Assembly: GCA_046756245.1 (NCBI GenBank)
Contig: JBHHVZ010000072.1
Span: 1-14,235 of the forward strand
Length of the DNA: 14,235 nucleotides
Direction: 5' to 3'
DNA from: G021776435 sp046756245
GTDB taxonomy: Bacteria; Pseudomonadota; Alphaproteobacteria; Caulobacterales; Parvularculaceae
The notes beneath the pieces were generated by a model that did no database searches, was not told where the DNA came from, and saw only the letters and a list, made by a program, of their open reading frames with translations. The translations under genes were made by a program, and so were the position numbers. Positions 1-6,791 of this stretch are shown piece after piece; positions within the stretch are counted from its first letter, which is position 1, and the number at the start of each line of letters is the position of its first letter.

Positions 1-172
1 CTAGCCCAGCACGCAATTTGCTTAAGAAGCAATGTCAACACTTGCGCGCCGCCCTTCGGCGCGTGAGAATGAGCGCGGGTGGAAAAGCGCTGGGGGAGCC
101 GGCGCAGAATCGGGCGTTGGCGCGGCGCTTCTGCACAGTGGGTGAAGTCTGTCGAGAGGGGCATGGGGCGTT

Positions 173-2416
173 ATGTTGGCGAATATTACGACTGGAATCG
201 ACGCCGCGTCAGTGTTTGACGCGGCGGCGATTGAATTGAGCAGGGGCGCTATTGTCGGCGCATTTATCGTGGGCGCGTCGTTTTTGGCCGGGTTTGCGGT
301 TTTCAGGCGCGGCGCGGTGTCGATATGCGCGCTCCTGATGGTGGCTGCGGCTGCGGCGCTTGAATTCACGTGGCTGGGCCTGTTCCGGGCCGTTCCGGAT
401 AATCTCGTCGTGCTGTTGCAAGGCGTATTCGCCGCCGCAACCGTCGTTTTCCTGTCTTCGGCGATCAGGGCGGCGCGCAACAATGCGCTTCTCGGCGGGA
501 TCATGTTCGCCGGCGCGCTGTCGCTCGTCGGCGTCGGCGTCATCAATTTTCTGGACCGGGTCGACGCCGGCGGTCTGATGACCTGGGCGCTTGGCGGCGT
601 CGGCCTGTTCGCGCTGGCGCTTTCGGCGAGCCAGGCGGTGCGCGGCGACGCAGGGGCGCGGCTGATTCTGCCCGGCGCGCTGCTGGCCGTCGCTGCGGCG
701 GTTCTGACCGCGTTCTTCGGCGGTTCACTCGGCGCCGGCCTGGCGCCGCACGTGCTGTTCACGCTGGGCGTTCTTTCCGCCAGCCTCGTCGCTTTTACTG
801 AGGACGGCTGGCGCGGCGCGGCGGCGACGCCTCTTGCGGTCGAACCCGCGGCCGTGATGGCGGACGATAATTACGACCATGTCAACGACGCCGGCGCGTT
901 GTCCGACAGCCAGCTTGCGCAGGTGCTCGATTATTCCGGCGTTGCAGTCTGGGACTGGAGCGCCGACGAGGCGTATCAAACGGACTCGCTGCCGAAGCTT
1001 TTCGGCGCTGAATCAGATTCGGTCTTCACGCCGGAAACCATGCGCGCGCTCGTTCACGCCAACGATCAGGCGCGTTTTGAAAATGAAGTGCTTGGCGCCG
1101 GCGCGCCGGGCGACGGCGGTTTCGACGTTACGCTCAAGCTTCATGACGGACGCTGTGCGCGGCTGCGCGGCGCGCGCGCCGTTGACAGCGGCGGCGCGCT
1201 AGAACGCATTGTCGCTTTTGCGGAAATAGCAGCCGGAGAAGGAGAAGCCCATCCTCTCGCCGACAAGATCGCCGCTGCGCTCGAAAATGGCGAAGTAGGC
1301 GTCGCGTTCCAGCCGATTGTTGCGCTCAACGGCGAAAAAATTGTCGGTTACGAAGCGCTCGCCCGCTGGCGGGGCGCGGATGAAACGGCGACGCGGCCCG
1401 AAGATATCGTCAAGGCGGCCGAGAGCGCCGGCAAGGGCGGCGCGCTCGCAAGCGCTATCCTCGATGCGTCGGCGGCTTTCGTCGCTGAAAAACTCGAGAC
1501 GGAAAAACGCCGCGACATCTTCGTCGCGCTCAATGTCTCCTACGGCCAGGTGCGCGAAAAAGGTTTCGTCGCCGCCGTGCGCAAAGCCGTCGACGCGCAT
1601 GATCTCCGGTCGGGCGCGCTCGTGCTGGAGCTGACGGAAGCCGAAGCCATTACCGATCCGGATGCGGCCAGCCAGATCTTCCGGCTACTGAAGAACGCCG
1701 GCGTCGGATTGGCGTTCGACGATTTCGGCGCCGGCTTCTCGTCGCTGAGCAATCTGCACAAATTCGATTTCGACTATCTCAAGATCGACCGGTCCTTTAT
1801 CGGCGAGCTCGAAAGGGGCGGGGATGCGGTGAAGATCGCGCGCGCCATGACGGCGCTTGGCAAGGATCTTGGTCTCAAGGTGATCGCCGAGGGTGTCGAG
1901 ACCAGGGAGACCGCGAAAGCCGCCCGCGACATCGGTTGCGCCTATGGGCAAGGGTTCGCATTCGGCGCGCCGGTGCAGAATGCCGCGGCGCCGGCGGCGG
2001 AGACCGCGACAGCGTTTGAGAACGCGCCGCCGTCAATGCGCGACATGCAGGATTCTGCGGCGGCCGACACGCCGGCGCGCGAAGAGGCTGCGGCTGAAAT
2101 TCCGGAAGCCGAAACGTCGGCGACCGAACGCCCGACGACCGCGCGTGAAGAGTCAGTCTTTACGCCGGCGATAGATGCGAACCGCGAGCCGCCGCAAACG
2201 AACGGCGCTCCGGCTCCGGAGAATGCCGGCGAAAAGACCGCCGCCGATTTGGAAGGGGATCTCGAACTCGCCGAGGTGTCGATCATTCAGAACGGCGCAA
2301 ACGAAAACGACGCCGCGGCTGAGGTCGGCGCTGTGGACGACGGCGTTCCCGAAGCCGCGATGCGCGACGCGAAGAAACCGCGCCGGCTGAAATTCCTCGG
2401 CGTGCCGCTGATCTAG
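173..2416 (+). CDS. Membrane-bound PAS-EAL cyclic di-GMP phosphodiesterase
   Basis: Predicted to hydrolyse cyclic di-GMP to pGpG at the inner membrane. The 747-residue protein begins with about seven hydrophobic segments (roughly residues 24-45, 48-65, 77-97, 105-126, 134-154, 163-184, 190-210). A PAS_3-like domain follows (about 244-352, with VAVWDWS near the start and a His-Ala-Asn-Asp stretch near 295), then a complete EAL domain (about 365-605). The EAL catalytic set is intact: E394 in YEALARW, N454, E486 in LELTE, D516-D517 in DDFGAGFSS, K537 in LKIDRSF, E573 in AEGVET and Q593 in YGQGF. There is no GGDEF domain, so an active phosphodiesterase is more likely than a cyclase. Residues about 601-747 form a Glu/Ala/Pro-rich, probably disordered tail ending in a basic KKPRR and a hydrophobic tip. 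The ATG at 173 follows a GAGAGGGG ribosome binding site at about 154-161. The 172 nt upstream hold no recognisable gene. The EAL assignment is firm; the signal sensed is unknown. Confidence 0.9.
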   Translation: MLANITTGIDAASVFDAAAIELSRGAIVGAFIVGASFLAGFAVFRRGAVSICALLMVAAAAALEFTWLGLFRAVPDNLVVLLQGVFAAATVVFLSSAIRAARNNALLGGIMFAGALSLVGVGVINFLDRVDAGGLMTWALGGVGLFALALSASQAVRGDAGARLILPGALLAVAAAVLTAFFGGSLGAGLAPHVLFTLGVLSASLVAFTEDGWRGAAATPLAVEPAAVMADDNYDHVNDAGALSDSQLAQVLDYSGVAVWDWSADEAYQTDSLPKLFGAESDSVFTPETMRALVHANDQARFENEVLGAGAPGDGGFDVTLKLHDGRCARLRGARAVDSGGALERIVAFAEIAAGEGEAHPLADKIAAALENGEVGVAFQPIVALNGEKIVGYEALARWRGADETATRPEDIVKAAESAGKGGALASAILDASAAFVAEKLETEKRRDIFVALNVSYGQVREKGFVAAVRKAVDAHDLRSGALVLELTEAEAITDPDAASQIFRLLKNAGVGLAFDDFGAGFSSLSNLHKFDFDYLKIDRSFIGELERGGDAVKIARAMTALGKDLGLKVIAEGVETRETAKAARDIGCAYGQGFAFGAPVQNAAAPAAETATAFENAPPSMRDMQDSAAADTPAREEAAAEIPEAETSATERPTTAREESVFTPAIDANREPPQTNGAPAPENAGEKTAADLEGDLELAEVSIIQNGANENDAAAEVGAVDDGVPEAAMRDAKKPRRLKFLGVPLI

Positions 2417-2441
2417 GACCGCCCGCTGTCGCGCGCCAAAC

Positions 2442-3083
2442 TCAGTTCAGCGGTGCGTCGTCATTGCGGATAGAAGCCCATTCCGGCGACAGCATCGCGC
2501 TGCTGGTGACGCCGATGCGCGACAGCGCCTTGCGCCAGGTCGCGTCCTTGTCGCCGTCGAACACGATCATTTCGTCGGCGTCGCAATGCGCCCAGGCGTT
2601 CATGGCGATTTCCTGCTCGAGCTGGCCTTCGCCCCAGCCGGCGTGGCCGATGGCGAGAAGATAGCGTTCCGGGCCGGCGCGGTTGGGCTCGCGGCCGCCG
2701 AGGTCGACCAGGATGTCCCGCGTCGCCGTCACGCCGATATTGGAGCCGACAGCTATTGTCGTCTCCATGCGATAATCCAGCGTGTGCAGCACCAGCCCGC
2801 GTTCGGTCTGCATCGGGCCGCCGAAATAGACCGGCTCGCCGCCGGCGCCTTCGCGCGGATCGATTTCGAGCTGTTCAAACAGTTCGCTCAACTCAACATC
2901 GCCGAGAGGCTTGTTGACGACGACGCCCATGGCGTGATCCGCGTCATGGGCGCAGACCAGCACCACGGCGCGCGTGAAGCGCGGATCGAGCATGTTGGGC
3001 ATGGCGATGAGCAATTGGCCGGACAGAAAATCGCGGGCCGATCCGTCCGCGCCGTTCGATTCGTCTGACGGCGATGCGCTCAT
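2442..3083 (-). CDS. yqgE: YqgE/AlgH family protein (UPF0301)
   Basis: Member of the YqgE/AlgH (DUF179, UPF0301) family of cytosolic proteins, whose biochemical role is not settled; AlgH was linked to alginate regulation in Pseudomonas. The family hallmarks are present in order: GQLLIAMPNMLDPRF near the N-terminus, the HAMGVVVNKPLG motif, YFGGPMQTERGLVLH, TRDILVDLGG, and GHAGWGEGQLEQEI followed by NAW. With the ATG at 3083 it is 213 residues, slightly longer than the usual 185-205 because of a low-complexity Ser/Asp leader. Two upstream in-frame starts exist: ATG at 3101, preceded by a weak GGCGG, and GTG at 3122. None has a strong ribosome binding site, so the start is uncertain by up to 13 residues. 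It converges on the EAL gene with a 25-nt gap and diverges from the peroxiredoxin gene. Family assignment is confident; function is not known. Confidence 0.92.
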   Translation of the reverse strand: MSASPSDESNGADGSARDFLSGQLLIAMPNMLDPRFTRAVVLVCAHDADHAMGVVVNKPLGDVELSELFEQLEIDPREGAGGEPVYFGGPMQTERGLVLHTLDYRMETTIAVGSNIGVTATRDILVDLGGREPNRAGPERYLLAIGHAGWGEGQLEQEIAMNAWAHCDADEMIVFDGDKDATWRKALSRIGVTSSAMLSPEWASIRNDDAPLN

Positions 3084-3220
3084 GGGCGAATGGTAGTGCA
3101 TTTTGCCGCCAAGAGGAAACACGCCGCACGCGATCCGGGCGGACGGGCCTATCCGCAGCGTTTGCTTCGCCCGGGCATGGACGAAGCGGGCCCCGGCGTA
3201 CTAAAAGCAAGTCGGCGGAA

Positions 3221-3228
3221 GAGGAGGA
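3221..3228 (+). promoter_or_regulatory. Ribosome binding site fixing the peroxiredoxin start
   Basis: A GAGGAGGA stretch lies 5 nt before the ATG at 3234. The open frame extends upstream to an ATG at 3090, but only 3234 has a good Shine-Dalgarno sequence and it coincides with the family's N-terminus (MTISVGDKVP). This rules out the 48-residue extension. Confidence 0.85.
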
Positions 3229-3233
3229 ATTTC

Positions 3234-3716
3234 ATGACAATATCGGTCGGCGACAAGGTTCCAAGCGTAACGGTGATGCTCGCCGGCGAGGGCGGTCCGC
3301 AACAGGCTGACAGCGCCGACGTGCTCGGCAAGGGCAAGGTGGCTCTGTTCTCTGTTCCCGGCGCGTTCACGCCGACCTGTTCGGCCAAGCACTTGCCGGG
3401 CTTCGTCGAACAAGCCGACGCCCTTAAAGCGAAGGGCGTCGACAAGATTGTCTGCGTGTCCGTTAATGACGCCTTCGTGATGAACGCTTGGGGCGCGGCG
3501 CAAAACGCCGGCGGCAAAATCGACATGCTGGCCGACGGCAACGGCGATCTGGCGCGCGCCATGGGCCTGACGATGGACGCCAAGGGCTTCGGCATGGGCG
3601 AACGCGCGCAGCGCTTTTCCGCCGTCATCGAAGACGGCGTGGTGAAGACGCTCAACGTCGAAGACCCCGGCGCGTTCGAGGTCTCGAGCGCCGAATATAT
3701 GTTGAATCAGCTTTAG
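3234..3716 (+). CDS. Prx5-type (atypical) peroxiredoxin
   Basis: A 160-residue thiol peroxidase of the AhpC/TSA superfamily, Prx5 subgroup, which reduces hydrogen peroxide or organic hydroperoxides in the cytosol. It starts MTISVGDKVP and carries the active-site motif PGAFTPTCS, with peroxidatic Cys49 and the supporting Thr46 and Pro42. The distal arginine appears as R127 in ERAQRFSAVI. The only other cysteine is C74 in KIVCVSVND, a position often Cys in this subgroup. No C-terminal resolving cysteine is visible, so it probably works as a 1-Cys enzyme reduced by glutathione/glutaredoxin or another external thiol. There is no glutaredoxin fusion. It runs convergently into rnhA: the two stop codons overlap over 3713-3716. 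The 150 nt before it, shared with yqgE on the other strand, showed no convincing promoter to me. Confidence 0.94.
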   Translation: MTISVGDKVPSVTVMLAGEGGPQQADSADVLGKGKVALFSVPGAFTPTCSAKHLPGFVEQADALKAKGVDKIVCVSVNDAFVMNAWGAAQNAGGKIDMLADGNGDLARAMGLTMDAKGFGMGERAQRFSAVIEDGVVKTLNVEDPGAFEVSSAEYMLNQL

Positions 3717-4147
3717 CGGCGCGCGACGTCGGCCATGCCTTCGCGGGCGAGCGCGTCGGCGCGTTCGTTTTCCGGATGTCCGGCATGGCCCTTCACCCAG
3801 CGCCAGTCGACGCGGCGCGCCGCGGCGAGAGCGTCGAGCGTCTCCCACAAATCCTGGTTCTTGACCGGCTTCCTGTCAGCCGTGCGCCAGCCGTTTTTCT
3901 TCCAGCGCTTCATCCACTGGGTGACGCCGTTCTTTACATATTGCGAGTCCGTGTGGAGGCGAACGGGCGCGCCCTTGGGCGCCGCGGCGAGCGCCCTGAT
4001 GGCGGCCGTCAGCTCCATCCGGTTATTAGTGGTGGCCGACTCGCCGCCTTTTAATTCCGTCTCCGAGCCGTCAATGACGATAAGCGCTCCCCAGCCGCCG
4101 GGGCCGGGATTTCCGGAGCATGCGCCGTCGGTGTAAATCTCGATCAT
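3713..4147 (-). CDS. rnhA: Ribonuclease HI
   Basis: Cytosolic endonuclease that cuts the RNA strand of RNA-DNA hybrids, removing R-loops and primers. The 144-residue protein is the usual bacterial RNase HI length. It has the canonical start MIEIYTDGACSGNPGPGGWG, with catalytic D7, E45 in NNRMELTA, D67 in LHTDSQYV and D131 in NERADALA. H121 in WVKGHAGHPENE matches the catalytic-loop histidine, and the basic WMKRWKKNGWR region corresponds to the handle used in hybrid binding. The frame is open upstream to 4246, but that stretch overlaps thrB and has no family similarity, so the ATG at 4147 is chosen. That ATG sits 1 nt after the thrB stop, so translation is probably coupled. It is the last gene of ispH-thrB-rnhA and collides with the convergent peroxiredoxin gene. 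Confidence 0.97.
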   Translation of the reverse strand: MIEIYTDGACSGNPGPGGWGALIVIDGSETELKGGESATTNNRMELTAAIRALAAAPKGAPVRLHTDSQYVKNGVTQWMKRWKKNGWRTADRKPVKNQDLWETLDALAAARRVDWRWVKGHAGHPENERADALAREGMADVARR

Positions 4148-4148
4148 C

Positions 4149-5108
4149 CTATAATCCGTACAAGGCGGGATCGCCATTTTCTTTATGGAAGAGCAGTTTG
4201 TCGCGGTATTCAAGCGGATCCTTGACATTGACGAGCGCGCCTTCAACCCGGTTCAGCCAGTCATAAAGGCGCGTCAACAGAAAGCGCAGCGCCGCGCCGC
4301 GCAGGAAAATGTTCATCGCCTCTCTCTCGCCGTCCTCGAGAGGACGCACGGACGCGTAAGCGCCGGTCATTGCTGCGGCTTTTTCCTGCGACATTTTTCC
4401 ATCCGCATCGAAGCACCAGGCGTTGAGGCAGACGGCGAGGTCATAGGCGAAAAAATCCGTGCAGGCGAAGTAGAAATCTATGAGGCCTGAAATCAAGCCG
4501 TCGCGAAACAGCACATTGTCGGGAAAAAGATCTGCGTGAATGACGCCGCGCGGCAGGTTCTTCGGCCACGCCTTTTGAAGCGCCGTCAATTCGTCGGCGA
4601 TAAGCCGCGCCAGTCCCGGCGCACAGGAACCAGCGTCCGCCTCGCAATGCTCGGTCAACGTCTTCCAGCCGGCGATCGAAAGATTGTTCTCGCGCGCCGG
4701 CCTGAAATCGGCGACCGCCAAATGCATGCGCGCCAGCATCCGGCCAAGCGCGGCGCAGTCTTGCGCGTCCGGCCTCTCATGCCAGACGCCCGGCAGGAAG
4801 TGTATGAGCGCTGCGGGCCGCCCGCACAGACGGCGCAAACTTTCGCCGTCGCGGCCGGCGACCGGCGCGGCCGCCGGCAGTCCCTTCGCCGCCAGATGAC
4901 GCATCAGCGAGAGAAAGAACGGCAGGTCTTTTTCATCGACGCGCTTTTCGTAGAGCGTCAGAATGAACCGGCCTTTTTCGGCGTCGAGAAGATAGTTGGT
5001 GTTTTCAACGCCTTCGGTGACGCCCTTGAAAGCCACAGCTGCGCCGAAGTCATACTCTTTCAGGAATGCGGCCAGATCGCGGTCGTCGACATGGGTGTAA
5101 ACGGCCAT
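4149..5108 (-). CDS. thrB: Homoserine kinase (ThrB, APH-fold type)
   Basis: Phosphorylates homoserine to O-phosphohomoserine in threonine biosynthesis. This is the aminoglycoside-phosphotransferase-fold homoserine kinase found in many alphaproteobacteria and pseudomonads, not the GHMP-fold enzyme of E. coli. The 319-residue protein starts MAVYTHVDD and has the N-lobe signature GVTEGVENTNYLL. The catalytic loop IHADLFPDN (H191, D193, D197, N198) and the metal-binding LIDFYFACTDFFAYDLA (D211) are intact. An in-frame TTG at 5117 would extend it by three residues; the ATG at 5108 matches the usual family start. It begins 5 nt after the ispH stop and ends 1 nt before rnhA, giving a tight three-gene operon. 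APH-fold kinases are a broad family, but the motifs and the ispH-thrB-rnhA context support this call. Confidence 0.95.
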   Translation of the reverse strand: MAVYTHVDDRDLAAFLKEYDFGAAVAFKGVTEGVENTNYLLDAEKGRFILTLYEKRVDEKDLPFFLSLMRHLAAKGLPAAAPVAGRDGESLRRLCGRPAALIHFLPGVWHERPDAQDCAALGRMLARMHLAVADFRPARENNLSIAGWKTLTEHCEADAGSCAPGLARLIADELTALQKAWPKNLPRGVIHADLFPDNVLFRDGLISGLIDFYFACTDFFAYDLAVCLNAWCFDADGKMSQEKAAAMTGAYASVRPLEDGEREAMNIFLRGAALRFLLTRLYDWLNRVEGALVNVKDPLEYRDKLLFHKENGDPALYGL

Positions 5109-5113
5109 CAGCG

Positions 5114-6073
5114 TCAACTCGCGAGCGGCAGCGGGGTCTTGAAGACGACGTCTTCGCGAGCGGTGGAGACTGTCCTGATTTCAATTGGGCGCCGGCGCGC
5201 AAGCTCAGCTAGAAAATCTTCGACAAGGACCTCCGGCGCCGACGCGCCGGCGGTTACGCCGATAGCGCGCGCCTCGCCGATCGCGTTCCAGTCGAAATCT
5301 TCGGCGCATTCCACGAGATGCGCTGCGCCCGCGCCGGCGGCGCGCGCCACTTCCACAAGGCGCTGCGAGTTAGACGATGCAGGCGAGCCGATCACGACAA
5401 TGAGATCTGATTTCGGCGCGATCGCCTTGACCGCATCCTGTCGATTTGACGTGGCGTAGCAAATATCGTCCTTGCGCGGACCGATAATTCCGGGAAAACG
5501 ACGGTTCAGGACCTCGACAATATTGCGCGTATCGTCGACCGACAGCGTTGTCTGCGTCACATAGGCGAGAGCGGTCGCGCCGACGGGGGGAAAGACGCAT
5601 TCCGCGTCTTCCCGCGTTTCGACCAACGTCGCCGCGCCGTTTGGGATCTGGCCCATCGTTCCGGTCACTTCGGGATGGCCGGCGTGGCCGATCAGAAAAA
5701 CATGGCGCCCGGCTTCGGCGTGGCGGCGCGCTTCAGCGTGGACTTTGAGGACCAGCGGGCAAGTGGCGTCAATCGCCGTCAGCCGGCGGCGCGCCGCCTC
5801 CTCATGAACGATGCGGGGAGCGCCGTGCGCCGAGAAGATAACGGGGCGGTCGCCGGGCGCCTGCTCGAGCTCGTCGACAAATATGGCGCCCATCGCCTTG
5901 AGACGCGCCACCACATGGGCGTTGTGGACGATTTCATGCCGGACATAGACCGGCGACCCGTGCCGGGCGAGCGATTCCTCGACAGTGCGGATGGCGCGCT
6001 CGACGCCGGCGCAAAAGCCTCGCGGTTGCGCCAGAAAAACGATTAGCGCCGGATATGCGCCGGTCTCGGTCAT
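5114..6073 (-). CDS. ispH: 4-hydroxy-3-methylbut-2-enyl diphosphate reductase
   Basis: Last enzyme of the MEP pathway: it reduces HMBPP to IPP and DMAPP with an iron-sulfur cluster. The 319-residue protein matches the usual length. The three cluster cysteines are C21 in PRGFCAGV, C105 in DATCPLV and C205 in DDICYATSN. Substrate-binding residues are present too: H50 in EIVHNAHVV, H83 in SAHGAP, H133 and E135 in GHPEVTGTMGQ, T176 in TQTTLSVDD, and the SSNSQRL serine/asparagine cluster. The open frame extends to an ATG at 6100, but the ATG at 6073 is preceded by a CGGAG ribosome binding site at suitable spacing while 6100 has none. It is the first gene of the operon with thrB and rnhA and is divergent from the lipoprotein-argS pair. 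Confidence 0.97.
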   Translation of the reverse strand: MTETGAYPALIVFLAQPRGFCAGVERAIRTVEESLARHGSPVYVRHEIVHNAHVVARLKAMGAIFVDELEQAPGDRPVIFSAHGAPRIVHEEAARRRLTAIDATCPLVLKVHAEARRHAEAGRHVFLIGHAGHPEVTGTMGQIPNGAATLVETREDAECVFPPVGATALAYVTQTTLSVDDTRNIVEVLNRRFPGIIGPRKDDICYATSNRQDAVKAIAPKSDLIVVIGSPASSNSQRLVEVARAAGAGAAHLVECAEDFDWNAIGEARAIGVTAGASAPEVLVEDFLAELARRRPIEIRTVSTAREDVVFKTPLPLAS

Positions 6074-6202
6074 AGCTGCTCCGTTTTCGCCGTTTCGCAT
6101 CGGCGGCGATAACGCGCCCGTTGCGCCCGCCGCTCCAAGCCGCTACGAGGTTGGGCCGGCTCGATGGCGCGGGCTGGGCCGCTTCCGGGCCACGTCGCGG
6201 CG

Positions 6203-6232
6203 ATTCTGTGTTGAGATATAGGGGTTTGACAA
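6203..6232 (-). promoter_or_regulatory. Candidate sigma-70-like promoter for ispH-thrB-rnhA
   Basis: On the minus strand TTGTCA (6232-6227) is followed after 18 nt by CAGAAT (6208-6203), an acceptable -35/-10 pair in an otherwise GC-rich gap. A transcript from it would have a leader of about 120 nt before ispH. The -35 hexamer sits directly in front of the lipoprotein ATG on the other strand. Found by eye only, so weak. Confidence 0.3.
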
Positions 6233-6233
6233 A

Positions 6234-6791
6234 ATGAGAAAAGTCGTTGCGGGAGTCTTTATCGCCGCAGCCTTGACGACGGCGGGATGTAGCGGGTTCA
6301 GCCGCGAGGCGAAAAAACGCAATCCTGCGCCATGTCCCAATATCCTCGTTCTCTCTGACGCCGCTCGGGCCGTTGAGTTCGATGGCGAACAGACGCTTGA
6401 AGACGTCGCCTATACCGCCGAAATCACCGACGTCACGCTCGCCTGCCGCTATTTCGCGGACAAACCGATCGCCGCCGAGGTCAGCGTCGACCTGGCTTTC
6501 GGGCGCGGGCCGCGCGCCGGGTCGCGCGAGCATGAATATAAATATTTCGTCGCTGTGACGCGTCGCGACTCGGAAGTTATCGTCAAAGAAGAATACACGA
6601 TCCCCGTGAAATTCGACCGCGATCGGGATACGGCGCGCGTCCGCGAGAAGATCGACAAAATCATTATCCCGCGCGCCAGCGAAAAGACCTCCGGCACCAA
6701 TTTCGAGATCATTGTCGGTCTGTCATTGACGGCCGATCAGGTGATTTTCAATCGTTCCGGAAAGAGTCTGAAATTCCCCGGCCTTCAATGA
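6234..6791 (+). CDS. Putative lipoprotein upstream of argS
   Basis: A 185-residue protein with a lipoprotein signal: MRKVV, a hydrophobic stretch, then LTTAGC with Cys19 as the predicted lipidation site. The -3 position is Thr rather than the preferred Leu, so the lipobox is slightly non-canonical. The mature part has two more cysteines, C34 (APCPN) and C71 (LACRY), which could form a disulfide. It also has alternating polar/hydrophobic stretches suggestive of a beta-sandwich, including the KYFVAVTRRD and EEYTIPVKF strands. I recall similar uncharacterised lipoproteins in alphaproteobacteria, with a CP-N/R-I-xVLSDA start, but no function for them. The ATG at 6234 follows GGGG at 6221-6224. 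Its TGA overlaps the argS ATG (ATGA at 6788-6791), so the two are probably cotranscribed and translationally coupled. Function unknown. Confidence 0.8.
   Translation: MRKVVAGVFIAAALTTAGCSGFSREAKKRNPAPCPNILVLSDAARAVEFDGEQTLEDVAYTAEITDVTLACRYFADKPIAAEVSVDLAFGRGPRAGSREHEYKYFVAVTRRDSEVIVKEEYTIPVKFDRDRDTARVREKIDKIIIPRASEKTSGTNFEIIVGLSLTADQVIFNRSGKSLKFPGLQ

Noticed and set aside
18..63. Short hairpins upstream of the EAL gene (TTGCTT/AAGCAA at 18-32; CGCGCCG/CGGCGCG at 45-63)
   Set aside because: Stems of 6-7 bp without a T-run; could be the 3' tail of a gene outside the window, but nothing supports a specific function.
22..762. Long open frame of 246 codons on the minus strand opposite the EAL gene
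   Set aside because: Ser/Ala/Pro-rich composition typical of the antisense of GC-rich coding DNA, with no recognisable domain; the plus strand encodes clear membrane helices here.
3090..3233. 48-residue N-terminal extension of the peroxiredoxin from an ATG at 3090
   Set aside because: No ribosome binding site at 3090, an Arg-rich sequence unlike the family, and a strong GAGGAGGA before the ATG at 3234.
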